From positions 500,432-542,301 of the forward strand of contig NZ_JMIY01000001.1 in the NCBI RefSeq assembly GCF_000685155.1: DNA of 41,870 nt, in the 5' to 3' direction. The DNA comes from Candidatus Methanoperedens nitratireducens (lineage in GTDB: Archaea > Halobacteriota > Methanosarcinia > Methanosarcinales > Methanoperedenaceae). The notes beneath the pieces were generated by a model. It was given only the letters and a program-made list of their open reading frames with translations, had not been told where the DNA came from and did no database searches. A program made the translations under genes and the position numbers. The first letter of the stretch is position 1. The number at the start of each line of letters is the position of its first letter. Shown piece by piece: positions 24,387-33,377 of the stretch.

Positions 24387-26978
24387 ATGCGATTCGATAG
24401 ATTCACCATCAAAGCCCAGGAAGCATTAGCAGATGCGCAGAGTATTGTCCTTGATAGAAACCAGCAGCAGCTTGAGGTAGAACACCTTCTTCTTGCGCTG
24501 ATCAACCAGAAGGAAGGTTTGACCCTTCAGATACTGCATAAACTCGGCGCAAACGTTGCAGGGATAGTATCAAGGCTTGAAGAAGAGATCGACAGGCTCC
24601 CGCGCGTGGAAGGCGCAGGGGCGGGGCAGACTTACATCACACCGAGGCTGAACAGCGTGGTTGAGGCTGCTTTCAAGGAGATGGCGAACCTCAGGGATGA
24701 ATACCTGAGCACAGAACATCTCCTGCTTGCCATATCAGATGAGAAAAATGGCATTTCTGCCAGGATCATGAGGGAGAATGGTGCATCAAAGGACGATATC
24801 ATGAAAGCACTGCGGGAGATCCGCGGCTCTTCAAGGGTGACTGACCAGACACCAGAGGACAAGTACCAGGCACTGAAAAAATACAGCCGCGACCTTACAG
24901 AACTTGCAGAGCGCGGAAAGCTTGACCCTGTTATAGGAAGGGATAACGAGATACGCAGGGTTCTCCAGGTGCTCTCAAGAAGGACAAAGAACAACCCTGT
25001 CCTGATAGGCGAGCCGGGTGTTGGTAAGACCGCAATAGCAGAGGGACTGGCGCTTCGGATATTTGCCGGGGATGTGCCCGAGACCATAAAGGATAAGAAA
25101 GTGGTTGCGCTTGATATGGGGGCGCTCGTGGCAGGGACCAAATTCAGGGGTGAGTTCGAGGAACGATTAAAGGCTGTGATAAAAGAGATAGGGGACTCAG
25201 AAGGGAAGATAATCCTGTTCATCGATGAGCTTCATACCGTAGTGGGCGCCGGCGCTGCTGAGGGCGCTATGGATGCATCGAACCTGCTCAAACCCGCCCT
25301 TGCCAGGGGAGAACTCAGGTGCATCGGGGCTACAACACTGAACGAGTACAGGAAACACATAGAAAAAGACCCGGCACTTGAGAGGAGGTTCCAGCCTGTG
25401 CTTATAGGAGAGCCAACCGTTGAAGAGACCATATCAATACTCAGGGGCTTAAAAGAAAGATACGAGATCCATCACGGCGTGCGGATTAAAGATTCAGCGC
25501 TCATCGCAGCAGCGATGCTCTCCCACCGCTACATAACAGACAGGTTCCTGCCAGATAAAGCGATCGACCTGATAGACGAAGCGGCATCAAAACTCAGGAT
25601 CGAGATCGACAGCATGCCATCAGAGCTTGATGATATAGAGAGGAAGATAAGGCAGCTTGAGATCGAGCGGCAGGCCGTTAAAAAAGAAAAAGATCCATAC
25701 TCAAAGGAGCGCCTTCTTAAGATAGAAAAAGAACTCTCAGATCTGAGGGAGAGAAGCAGCTCAATGAAAGCCCACTGGCAGCTTGAGAAAGATTCGATCA
25801 AGAATATACGGAAGATAAAAGAGGATATCGAGAAAACAAGGATGGCATCTGAGAAAGCAGAACTTGAGGGCAATCTTGAGCGGGCATCTGAGCTCAGGTA
25901 CGGCGTATTGATCAACCTGCAAAAACAGCTTGAAGCCGAGAACAGGAAACTGGCAGAGCTTCAGGAAGATCAGAAGATGCTCAAGGAAGAGGTTGATGAT
26001 GAGGATATAGCAGAGGTAGTATCAAATTGGACGCATATCCCTGTGAGTAAAATGCTTGAGAGCGAGATGCAGAAGCTCGTGCATATGGAAGACCGCCTGC
26101 GCCTGCGTGTTGTGGGGCAGGATGAAGCCGTGATTGCTGTCTCAAATGCGATAAGAAGGGGCCGCGCCGGGCTATCAGACCCCAGGCGTCCCACAGGCTC
26201 GTTCATGTTCCTTGGCCCGACAGGCGTGGGTAAGACCGAGCTTGGGCGGGCGCTTGCCGAGTTCATGTTCGATGACGAGGCTGCCATGATAAGGCTTGAT
26301 ATGAGCGAGTATATGGAAAAACACACAGTTGCAAGGCTCATCGGCGCACCTCCGGGTTACGTGGGATATGAGGAAGGAGGCCAGCTTACAGAAGCAGTGA
26401 GACGGCGTCCCTATTCGGTCATACTGTTTGATGAGATAGAGAAGGCACACCCCGATGTCTTCAACCTGCTTCTTCAGATACTGGATGACGGCAGGCTCAC
26501 AGACGGACACGGCAGAACTGTGGATTTCAAGAATACTGTAATTATAATGACATCCAACATCGGAAGCCAGTGGATATTCGAGCTCCTGGACAGGGAGAAT
26601 GAGATGAGGGAGAGGGTGATGGAAGTCGTGCACAGCCAGTTCAAGCCTGAGTTCTTAAACAGGCTTGATGAGATCATCATATTCCATTCCCTAAAACTAC
26701 CAGAGATCATGAAGATAGTGGATATCCAGTCAGGAATATTGAGCAAGCGCCTTGATGAGAGAAAGATAAGCATCAGCCTCACGGAGAAAGCAAAGGATTT
26801 CATAGCAAGAACGGGCTATGACCCTTCATACGGCGCACGGCCCCTGAAGCGGACAATACAGCATAAGATCCTTGATCCCCTGTCAATGAAGATACTCAAC
26901 AAAGAGTTCGGTGAAGGGGACTCAATAGAGGTGGATGTAGAGAATAATGAGATTGTGTTCAGGAGAGCTGGAAGTTAG
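24387..26978 (+). CDS. clpB: ATP-dependent disaggregase ClpB
   Basis: Full-length ClpB/Hsp104 of 863 residues, which threads aggregated proteins through a hexameric ring, usually with DnaK. Order: N-terminal Clp repeats (about 1-145), first AAA+ domain with Walker A 'GEPGVGKT' near 207-214 and Walker B 'ILFIDELH', a coiled-coil middle domain (about 400-525), and second AAA+ domain with 'GPTGVGKTE' near 611, '[14 protein letters not shown]' and the sensor 'TSNIGSQ', then a C-terminal '[10 protein letters not shown]' motif. It has no IGF-type loop for ClpP, as expected. This is a bacterial-type chaperone also found in mesophilic methanogens. It starts at ATG 24387, after a short AT-rich promoter. 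Confidence 0.97.
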   Translation: MRFDRFTIKAQEALADAQSIVLDRNQQQLEVEHLLLALINQKEGLTLQILHKLGANVAGIVSRLEEEIDRLPRVEGAGAGQTYITPRLNSVVEAAFKEMANLRDEYLSTEHLLLAISDEKNGISARIMRENGASKDDIMKALREIRGSSRVTDQTPEDKYQALKKYSRDLTELAERGKLDPVIGRDNEIRRVLQVLSRRTKNNPVLIGEPGVGKTAIAEGLALRIFAGDVPETIKDKKVVALDMGALVAGTKFRGEFEERLKAVIKEIGDSEGKIILFIDELHTVVGAGAAEGAMDASNLLKPALARGELRCIGATTLNEYRKHIEKDPALERRFQPVLIGEPTVEETISILRGLKERYEIHHGVRIKDSALIAAAMLSHRYITDRFLPDKAIDLIDEAASKLRIEIDSMPSELDDIERKIRQLEIERQAVKKEKDPYSKERLLKIEKELSDLRERSSSMKAHWQLEKDSIKNIRKIKEDIEKTRMASEKAELEGNLERASELRYGVLINLQKQLEAENRKLAELQEDQKMLKEEVDDEDIAEVVSNWTHIPVSKMLESEMQKLVHMEDRLRLRVVGQDEAVIAVSNAIRRGRAGLSDPRRPTGSFMFLGPTGVGKTELGRALAEFMFDDEAAMIRLDMSEYMEKHTVARLIGAPPGYVGYEEGGQLTEAVRRRPYSVILFDEIEKAHPDVFNLLLQILDDGRLTDGHGRTVDFKNTVIIMTSNIGSQWIFELLDRENEMRERVMEVVHSQFKPEFLNRLDEIIIFHSLKLPEIMKIVDIQSGILSKRLDERKISISLTEKAKDFIARTGYDPSYGARPLKRTIQHKILDPLSMKILNKEFGEGDSIEVDVENNEIVFRRAGS

Positions 26979-27049
26979 ATAATATAACTATAACGTTCAC
27001 ACCCAATTGAATACACTAAAAAATCAATTACTACAATTCTCAATATCCA

Positions 27050-30000
27050 CTAATGTGTCCACGCATTTGAAAGCACTTCAGCTTGTTTCAGTACTAATTC
27101 AACGGCATCCTCTGCCTTATCCGGCGGGTACTTGTAACGCTGCAATGTACGGCGGACAAGAATGCGTAATTTAGCTCTTACACTATCGCGCACTTGCCAA
27201 TCCACTGTAGTGGATCTACGCAGTTTCTCTGTAATTTCTACAGCGATCTTTTTGAGAGTTTCATCACCTAATTCCCGCACGGCGCTTTCGTTATTTGCCA
27301 GGGCGTCATAAAAAGCCACCTCATCCGGATTCAGACCAAGCTCAGCATCGCGTTTCAGTACCCCTTGAAACTCCTTAGCCATTTGAATCAGTTCTTCAAT
27401 CACCTGGGCGGTTTCAATGGCACGGTTGTTGTACTTGCGTAGTGTTTCCTTTAAGCGGTCGCTGTATTTCATCTCCTGCACAACGTTATTGCGGGATTTC
27501 GATTTTATTGCATCTTTTAGTAGTTTTTCCAATAGCTCTACTGCCAGGTTACGGTAAGGCATCTGCCGAACATCTTCCAAAAACTCCTCCGACAGAAGGC
27601 CAATATCAGGTTTATCTAACCCGGCAAGCTCGAACACATCGGTAACACCTTCTGCAATCACGGCATTATCAAGAATCTGCTTGAGAATCGAATTTTTCTC
27701 TTCCTGGGTGCGCTTTTTATCGACAGATGTGAATTTACTAATGGCTGCTTTAATGGCCGAAAAAAATGCTATTTCAGCATGTAGCTCTTTGGCTTCATCC
27801 AGGGTGCTGCATAATGAATTGGCTTTGTTGATCGCCAGTATGGCATCTAGAAAGCGTTTTTTACCATCATCAAGCCCCAGGATATGGTTTGCTGCCGGTA
27901 CCAGCAGTTTGTAGGCGTTGTTCTCAAAGTTGCTGTAATCAAAACCATGGAATAGCCCGCGTACAAGATCTATTTTTTCCAGTAACACCGAAAACGCCTC
28001 TTCGGCGCGCAGGGTGGGTTCACCTTTACCTTTGGCATCGGTGTAGTTTTTCAGTGCTTGTTTTAATTCGCTGGCAATGCCGATGTAATCTACTACTAAG
28101 CCACCAGGTTTATCCTTAAATACCCGGTTTACCCGTGCTATGGCCTGCATCAGGTTGTGGCCTTTCATGGGTTTGTCGATATACATGGTATGACAACATG
28201 GCACATCGAAGCCAGTGAGCCACATATCACGCACAATCACCAATTTGAGCGGGTCACTGATATCTTTAAAGCGTTTTTCTATTTGTTTCTTAGTTTGCTT
28301 GTTATAGACGTGTGGCTGTAACAACTCACGATCAGATGCCGAGCCGGTCATCACAATTTTAATCGCACCTTTGTCAGGATCGGGATCATGCCAATCCGGG
28401 CGCAACTCCACAATTGCATTGTATAAGTGCACACAAATCTCGCGGCTCATAGCCACAATCATGCCTTTGCCTTCAATCGATCTGGTGCGCTCTTCAAAGT
28501 GTTCCACCAGATCAGCAGTCACCTGCCGGATGCGCGGTTTGGCCCCTACCAGCTTTTCTAAGCGGCTCCATTCACCTTTGGTTCTTTCACGGTTGGATAT
28601 ATCTTCTTCATCTTCCACCACATCTTCAACTTGATTAGATAGTGCTTCAATTTCGGCATGATTCAGGTCGAGTTTTGACAGACGCGATTCGTAATAAATG
28701 GGCACAGTCGCGCCATCGTCCACAGCGTCCTGAATGTCGTAAATGGAAACATAATCACCAAAGACTGCGCGGGTGTCTTTGTCTTCAAGGGCAATAGGTG
28801 TACCCGTGAATCCAATAAATGAAGCATGGGGCAGGGCATCACGCATGTATTTGGAATATCCGAATACCAGTTTTTTATCAATCACATTGCCGTTTTCATC
28901 TTTCACATCTATGTAGCGGCCTTTTTGACCATACTGGCTTCTGTGTGCCTCATCGGAGATTACTACAATATTATGGCGCTCGTTTAGGATTGGGTGCCCA
29001 TCTTCATCCCCGAAGGGTGAAAACTTTTGTACTGTTGTAAAAATGATGCCGCCCGATTCCCGCTCAGAGAGCATCTGGCGCAACTCATCACGGCTGTTAG
29101 CCTGAACCGGTGTTTGCTTGAACAACTCCTGGGCATTGGAGAATGTCTGGAACAGTTGACCGTCCAGGTCGTTGCGATCGGTCACTACTACCAGAGTTGG
29201 ATTATTCATTGCCGGTTGCTGTAACAACTTACCGGCATAACAACACATGGAGATACTCTTGCCTGAACCCTGGGTATGCCAGAATACTCCGGCTTTTTTG
29301 CTGCCGGGAACTACTTCTTTGCCATAGGTTGCACGGGCTTCGAATGACTTGTATTCATCCGGTATCTTTGAGGCTATCAGGGTTGCGTTTACCGCTTCGC
29401 GCACTGCATGGAACTGGTGATAACCGGCTATTTTCTTAGTGATTAATTCACCATCGGTTTCAAACAGCACAAAAAAGCGGATGTAATCCAGCAGCAATTC
29501 GCGGTTGAAAAATCCCCGCACCAGGGTTTCCAGTTGCCATTCCAGCAGCGGTTTATCATCTTCATGCTTGATGGTGCGCCAGGGTGCAAATCGTTCCTGG
29601 TTCGCAGTTAATGAGCCAATACGGGCAGTATAACCATCACTCACCACCAATGCTTCGTTAAACACAAACAGGTCGCTGATTTCATCTTTGTAGGTTTGGA
29701 GCTGATTAAAGGCATCCCAGATATCGGCATTCTCATCGTTCGGGCTTTTAAGCTCCAATACCGCGATGGGCAGGCCATTAATAAAACAGACCACATCCGC
29801 TCGGCGCGGCTGTTTTGTTCCCTGTACGGTGAACTGGTTGACCACTAAAAAACGATTGTTGGTGAGATTTTCAAAGTCTATTAAAAAGGCGCGGTCGTGT
29901 ATTGTCCTGTCATCTTTTCGATATTCAACCGGCACACCATCCAATAACAAGCGATGAAAGGCGCGGTTATTGGTTTTTAAATCCAGACCTTCAGGCTTTA

Positions 30001-30214
30001 AAACAAGAGCCATGGCTTGCTCAATAGCACTTTCGGGCAGGTGCGGATTAATACGTTTCAACCCTTCTTGCAGATACCGTTTTAACACAACCTCCTGGTA
30101 ATCGCTGCGTTCAGAGTTGTTTGAATCCGGGGCAATATCAGGGCCATAAACTACTTCCCATCTGTTATCCTGGAACCAGTTGAGACAGAGTTGTTCGAGT
30201 TGATCTTCGTTCAT
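27050..30214 (-). CDS. hsdR: Type I restriction enzyme R subunit HsdR
   Basis: Motor and nuclease subunit, 1054 residues from the ATG at 30214, which has a GGGGGAGGG site just before it; a TTG at 30232 would add six residues. The N-terminal nuclease domain contains 'DVVCFINGLPIAVLELKSPN', the PD-(D/E)xK core. The helicase domains carry Walker A 'HTQGSGKSISM' (about 310), the DEAH box 'VVISDEAHRSQYG' (about 420), 'IGFTGTPIA' and motif VI 'QAIARVNRVF'. The C-terminal helical region contacts the methylase. It translocates DNA and cuts at a distance from unmethylated sites. It is last in the operon, convergent with clpB. Confidence 0.96.
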   Translation of the reverse strand: MNEDQLEQLCLNWFQDNRWEVVYGPDIAPDSNNSERSDYQEVVLKRYLQEGLKRINPHLPESAIEQAMALVLKPEGLDLKTNNRAFHRLLLDGVPVEYRKDDRTIHDRAFLIDFENLTNNRFLVVNQFTVQGTKQPRRADVVCFINGLPIAVLELKSPNDENADIWDAFNQLQTYKDEISDLFVFNEALVVSDGYTARIGSLTANQERFAPWRTIKHEDDKPLLEWQLETLVRGFFNRELLLDYIRFFVLFETDGELITKKIAGYHQFHAVREAVNATLIASKIPDEYKSFEARATYGKEVVPGSKKAGVFWHTQGSGKSISMCCYAGKLLQQPAMNNPTLVVVTDRNDLDGQLFQTFSNAQELFKQTPVQANSRDELRQMLSERESGGIIFTTVQKFSPFGDEDGHPILNERHNIVVISDEAHRSQYGQKGRYIDVKDENGNVIDKKLVFGYSKYMRDALPHASFIGFTGTPIALEDKDTRAVFGDYVSIYDIQDAVDDGATVPIYYESRLSKLDLNHAEIEALSNQVEDVVEDEEDISNRERTKGEWSRLEKLVGAKPRIRQVTADLVEHFEERTRSIEGKGMIVAMSREICVHLYNAIVELRPDWHDPDPDKGAIKIVMTGSASDRELLQPHVYNKQTKKQIEKRFKDISDPLKLVIVRDMWLTGFDVPCCHTMYIDKPMKGHNLMQAIARVNRVFKDKPGGLVVDYIGIASELKQALKNYTDAKGKGEPTLRAEEAFSVLLEKIDLVRGLFHGFDYSNFENNAYKLLVPAANHILGLDDGKKRFLDAILAINKANSLCSTLDEAKELHAEIAFFSAIKAAISKFTSVDKKRTQEEKNSILKQILDNAVIAEGVTDVFELAGLDKPDIGLLSEEFLEDVRQMPYRNLAVELLEKLLKDAIKSKSRNNVVQEMKYSDRLKETLRKYNNRAIETAQVIEELIQMAKEFQGVLKRDAELGLNPDEVAFYDALANNESAVRELGDETLKKIAVEITEKLRRSTTVDWQVRDSVRAKLRILVRRTLQRYKYPPDKAEDAVELVLKQAEVLSNAWTH

Positions 30215-30218
30215 TTTA

Positions 30219-31247
30219 TTACCCTCCCCCAATCAATTTCCACAACAAAGCTTCAATGCATTCGTCATGATCCTCATCGGCAGGATACCAAATTGGGAAA
30301 ATATTGGCCATTGCTAGATGATCTCGCCGAGCTAACCGATCTTCATCTTCGCCAATACTGAGAAGAGCATAATGACGAATCGCAACATCGTGCCCTTTTG
30401 TCTCCACTAGCTGGGTCAGTACCTGAATTGTGCGATCAACGACCAAACTGCAACCAATAAAAAGTAGCGTTTTAGTACTAATTGCTTCAATTACATTTAG
30501 AAGACAGTTTCCCTCTCTATAGTGTCTCTGATATTCTGTATAGGTCAGTACCCGAGAATGCCTGGAATTGGCTTTGCCGTGTAATTTGATCAGCACTTTA
30601 CTTCCTTCCCCCAAGTACCTTGGGAGTTCGCGAGCATTTGCTCCCAATAAAATCTCCAAAAAGGATAAATTTGCAGCTTCATAGCAGCGTTTTATAACAT
30701 CGTCAAAGTTAGTAGTAATAATGCTGGTATTAAATATATATGGCAACATTTGTATCGTGCCTGCCAAATCTTCATCGTGCCCAAAGGCATTCTCTATGGC
30801 CTCATCGAAACTACCTGCAGGCATATCGTCAGCTAGCGCTTGTACTGCTTCTTCGTATTTCCCCTGAGAAAGTAAATTGTTTAAATCATCTTCAGATACT
30901 CGTGTTTCATTACGAAGTTGACAAAGAAACTTAGTCCAACCCGGATAACCACTTGGTATTGACATACCAGCACCAATAAACGGAATGACAGCCCCTCTTT
31001 TATAGGAATCTCTCAGTCGATTAAAACGGCCCTGATTATCATATAATCTAAGAATTTCGTCTGCTTTTATTAGAAGCCTTTTTTTTCTCTGATCTAGCCA
31101 GTCAGAAAATGCTTCATTATAACCGTCAGAATCCATTTCCTTCAATATAGAATCTGGTGTAAATGAAGAGCCTGCTATCTTCACATTACCATTATCTTCA
31201 ATCTCAGCGAGAAGTTCTTCATTAAATTTTCCTTTTAGAAAATCCAT
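30219..31247 (-). CDS. SIR2-domain protein inside the hsd operon
   Basis: Protein of 342 residues with an N-terminal helical extension (1-85) and a SIR2-like Rossmann domain. NAD-binding 'FIGAGMSIPSGYPGW' is at 90-104, 'TTNFDD' at 178-183 and 'IKLHGKA' at 220-226, with N180 and H223 as expected catalytic residues; 'LLFIGCSL' (261-268) closes the fold. Stand-alone SIR2 proteins of this type in defence systems (Thoeris ThsA, DSR, SIR2-Argonaute partners) destroy NAD when triggered by phage. Here it lies 2 bases after hsdS and 4 bases before the preferred hsdR start, so it is co-expressed with the restriction enzyme. A role as abortive-infection backup is inference. Confidence 0.85.
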   Translation of the reverse strand: MDFLKGKFNEELLAEIEDNGNVKIAGSSFTPDSILKEMDSDGYNEAFSDWLDQRKKRLLIKADEILRLYDNQGRFNRLRDSYKRGAVIPFIGAGMSIPSGYPGWTKFLCQLRNETRVSEDDLNNLLSQGKYEEAVQALADDMPAGSFDEAIENAFGHDEDLAGTIQMLPYIFNTSIITTNFDDVIKRCYEAANLSFLEILLGANARELPRYLGEGSKVLIKLHGKANSRHSRVLTYTEYQRHYREGNCLLNVIEAISTKTLLFIGCSLVVDRTIQVLTQLVETKGHDVAIRHYALLSIGEDEDRLARRDHLAMANIFPIWYPADEDHDECIEALLWKLIGGG

Positions 31248-31249
31248 TT

Positions 31250-32644
31250 TTAACTCTCCGCTTTATTAACAGTGTTTATTTCGAGCTTACCTGAGAGGAG
31301 TTTGGGGAGGAGGGTGTCGCGGATAGCGACAAGGTTGCGGAATTCCGCAATATTTGACGTAATATGATCAAAGAAAGGTTCCAATGTCTTCTTAAAATCC
31401 GAAGCAATACCCGAAGGTGGAATAACAATTTTTTTATCCTTTACAATCTGTTGACTAATATTCTGTTGAGCAGAACCTACTGCAACCATATTAAAATCGT
31501 CGCGCTTAGAGAGAAGTATGAAAAACAGAAACGGATATCCTACCTCAGATTTTGCCACCAATCCACTGCAAGCTTGATTTGCAGTACCGCGAGTCTTCAA
31601 TAACCCTAATCGACCAACTGTTGGTGAAGCATACAACGCTATCAATATAGTATCAGGTTCCCATAAATGGCAAGACGATTCTTTGAGCCCCTCTTCGGTT
31701 ATGTGCTCTTCGGAATCAAGCAATGGCTCATCAAAAAGTTCACCGGTCTTATACCATGGAATAGTTCCATCTTTCCAATATCGATTTTCCATGCGCTTTG
31801 GCGTTCCACCATTGGTTATAGAAACACACAAATCTGCGACGGTCCCAACCCTCCACCCCTCCGGCACTTCCCCCAATTCCGAATCCTGCATGGCGGCAGG
31901 GAACAGTTCGGCGGTGGTTTTGAGTTGAGTGTAATGTTCTGGCTTTTCGGCCTGGAGTTGGTATAATTCTTCATCAGTCTTGCCTGAGATGGCGCGCATG
32001 GCGGCGCGGGTTACGCCTTCGGCATCCTCTCCTGCTTCAATGGTGGTAATTTTTGCTTTGACAGGCTCAAAATCCACAAACCAGCTTTTGAATAAAGCCT
32101 GCGCCATGGCTTCGAGGGTTTGGTTGATCTGGCGGTTGAGTTCGATTTTGTCGGCAATTGAAGATAATATATCTGCAATTTGATCTTCATTACCTTTATG
32201 GCGAGGGATTTTCAGATTTTTAAGTACTGGGATTCTTATATTACTGACTGTTGATCCTGTACCTTCATTCCACAAGATTTGTTGTCGAACAAAAGGTGAC
32301 TGAAGCGCCCAAAATAAATATTTGCCATTCACTCCCTTCTTCGGTCGTAGCAAAACTTGTCTTTGTCCTAAACAACATTTAAGACCTTTTGGAATAAGAC
32401 AAACCTCTCCCATAGGTGCTTCGCGAGTAATTACAATATCTCCGAATTGTGGTGCAGCTCGCTTTATTCGTTTTTGGAAATCCTCTTCACTGGTATAGCT
32501 TGGATTGCTAAGATCCAAAATTCCATCTTTAATATTCTGATTGCGAAGCACAATTAAGCCTTTGTCTGTCCACTTTGGCGTAAAGTGGGGACAATCTACA
32601 ATCAGTTCACACATATCCTCTAGTGAGTTGGTTTCAGATTCCAT
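31250..32644 (-). CDS. hsdS: Type I restriction specificity subunit HsdS
   Basis: Specificity protein of 464 residues. Two target-recognition domains are visible: TRD1 (about 1-145), then a conserved helical spacer with 'NRQINQTLEAMAQALFKSWFVDFEPV' (in pieces, about 170-195), TRD2 starting at 'LGEVPEGWRVGTVADLC' (about 255), and a second helix at the end ('LVAIRDTLLPKLLSGKLEI'). It guides HsdM and HsdR to a two-part DNA site, which cannot be read from sequence. The first ATG (32644) lies inside the preceding mini-ORF. Confidence 0.95.
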   Translation of the reverse strand: MESETNSLEDMCELIVDCPHFTPKWTDKGLIVLRNQNIKDGILDLSNPSYTSEEDFQKRIKRAAPQFGDIVITREAPMGEVCLIPKGLKCCLGQRQVLLRPKKGVNGKYLFWALQSPFVRQQILWNEGTGSTVSNIRIPVLKNLKIPRHKGNEDQIADILSSIADKIELNRQINQTLEAMAQALFKSWFVDFEPVKAKITTIEAGEDAEGVTRAAMRAISGKTDEELYQLQAEKPEHYTQLKTTAELFPAAMQDSELGEVPEGWRVGTVADLCVSITNGGTPKRMENRYWKDGTIPWYKTGELFDEPLLDSEEHITEEGLKESSCHLWEPDTILIALYASPTVGRLGLLKTRGTANQACSGLVAKSEVGYPFLFFILLSKRDDFNMVAVGSAQQNISQQIVKDKKIVIPPSGIASDFKKTLEPFFDHITSNIAEFRNLVAIRDTLLPKLLSGKLEINTVNKAES

Positions 32645-32741
32645 AACCCAACCCCGCCAAATTCCGCTTAATCTGCGCTTCCAGCCTGTTCATCCCATAC
32701 TTAAATACATGATCAGCAAAATAATCTATCTGCTCCTTCAT
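32634..32741 (-). CDS. 35-codon mini-ORF resembling the HsdM C-terminus
   Basis: This ORF starts with ATG at 32741 in a 4-base overlap with the AlbA/HTH gene and ends within the start of hsdS. Its second half, 'NRLEAQIKRNLAGLGYG', is nearly the same as the last residues of HsdM here ('DKLEAQIKQNLAGLGFNV'). It may be a duplicated HsdM tail left when the AlbA/HTH gene entered between hsdM and hsdS. It may be translated to couple the two genes, or may have no product function. Confidence 0.55.
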   Translation of the reverse strand: MKEQIDYFADHVFKYGMNRLEAQIKRNLAGLGYGI

Positions 32742-33340
32742 TTTTCCATCACTTCCCACATTCCACCTTTGTCAGGCCCGATTCGTTTAATGATTTTGTT
32801 CTGCTTTAAATTCGCAATTTGCATCTCAATTGCCCGTGATGATACGCCGATCTTTTCTGCAATCTCTTTTGCGCTGATAGCTGGATTTTCTCTTATAAGC
32901 AGAATTATTTTCTCCGAAGTTTTCTCCGAAGTTTTCTCCGAAGCTTTAGTGATCTTAACTAACGGGAATGTAATCTTATAGAAATCAATGCCACCTGAAA
33001 CCACTGGTTCGTCTTTATAATAAGCCTTCCAGCCATTGAACATTTTGTCAAAACCTGAACCTGCGTTCTCAGCCAGTTTAATGACCCTGAATATTTTTGT
33101 AACAATAGGGTTTCTTGGCATTGTGAAATCCTGCTCGATCTTCTCGGCATTATCAACACCACTGATCTTGAAGGTCTTGTCAACCTGACTCACTCCAAAA
33201 ACAAGCCAGCCACCATTCGTATTCGAAAATGCACTAACAGTTTCAAAACTGCTTTTGGGAATGGAAGTCTTCGCCTCTTTCACCTCAAAATCTTCCCACT
33301 CAAGTTCTTCCAACCTGTCAAACAGTTCCTTACGATCCAT
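32738..33340 (-). CDS. AlbA_2/HTH regulator with internal deletion
   Basis: Protein of 200 residues. The N-terminus is an AlbA_2 (schlafen-type) domain ('WEDFEVKEAKTSIPKSSFE', 'FSNTNGGWLVFGV'). At about residue 72 the sequence jumps to the C-terminal part of the same family ('RNPIVTKIFRVIKLAENAGSG', in pieces). It ends in a winged helix (about 140-190, 'AEKIGVSSRAIEMQIANLKQ') after a short repeat of 'SEKT'. Full-length relatives have about 450-480 residues, so roughly 250 residues are missing in frame. Such proteins are common passengers of type I restriction operons. It may still bind DNA. Confidence 0.75.
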   Translation of the reverse strand: MDRKELFDRLEELEWEDFEVKEAKTSIPKSSFETVSAFSNTNGGWLVFGVSQVDKTFKISGVDNAEKIEQDFTMPRNPIVTKIFRVIKLAENAGSGFDKMFNGWKAYYKDEPVVSGGIDFYKITFPLVKITKASEKTSEKTSEKIILLIRENPAISAKEIAEKIGVSSRAIEMQIANLKQNKIIKRIGPDKGGMWEVMEK

Positions 33341-33377
33341 AATCCGAATTACTCCTTCTTAAACGACCCTATTTGAA

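Noticed and set aside
24632-25222. Long minus-strand frames under clpB
   Set aside because: They are antisense shadows of the clpB coding sequence with low-complexity Ser-rich translations.
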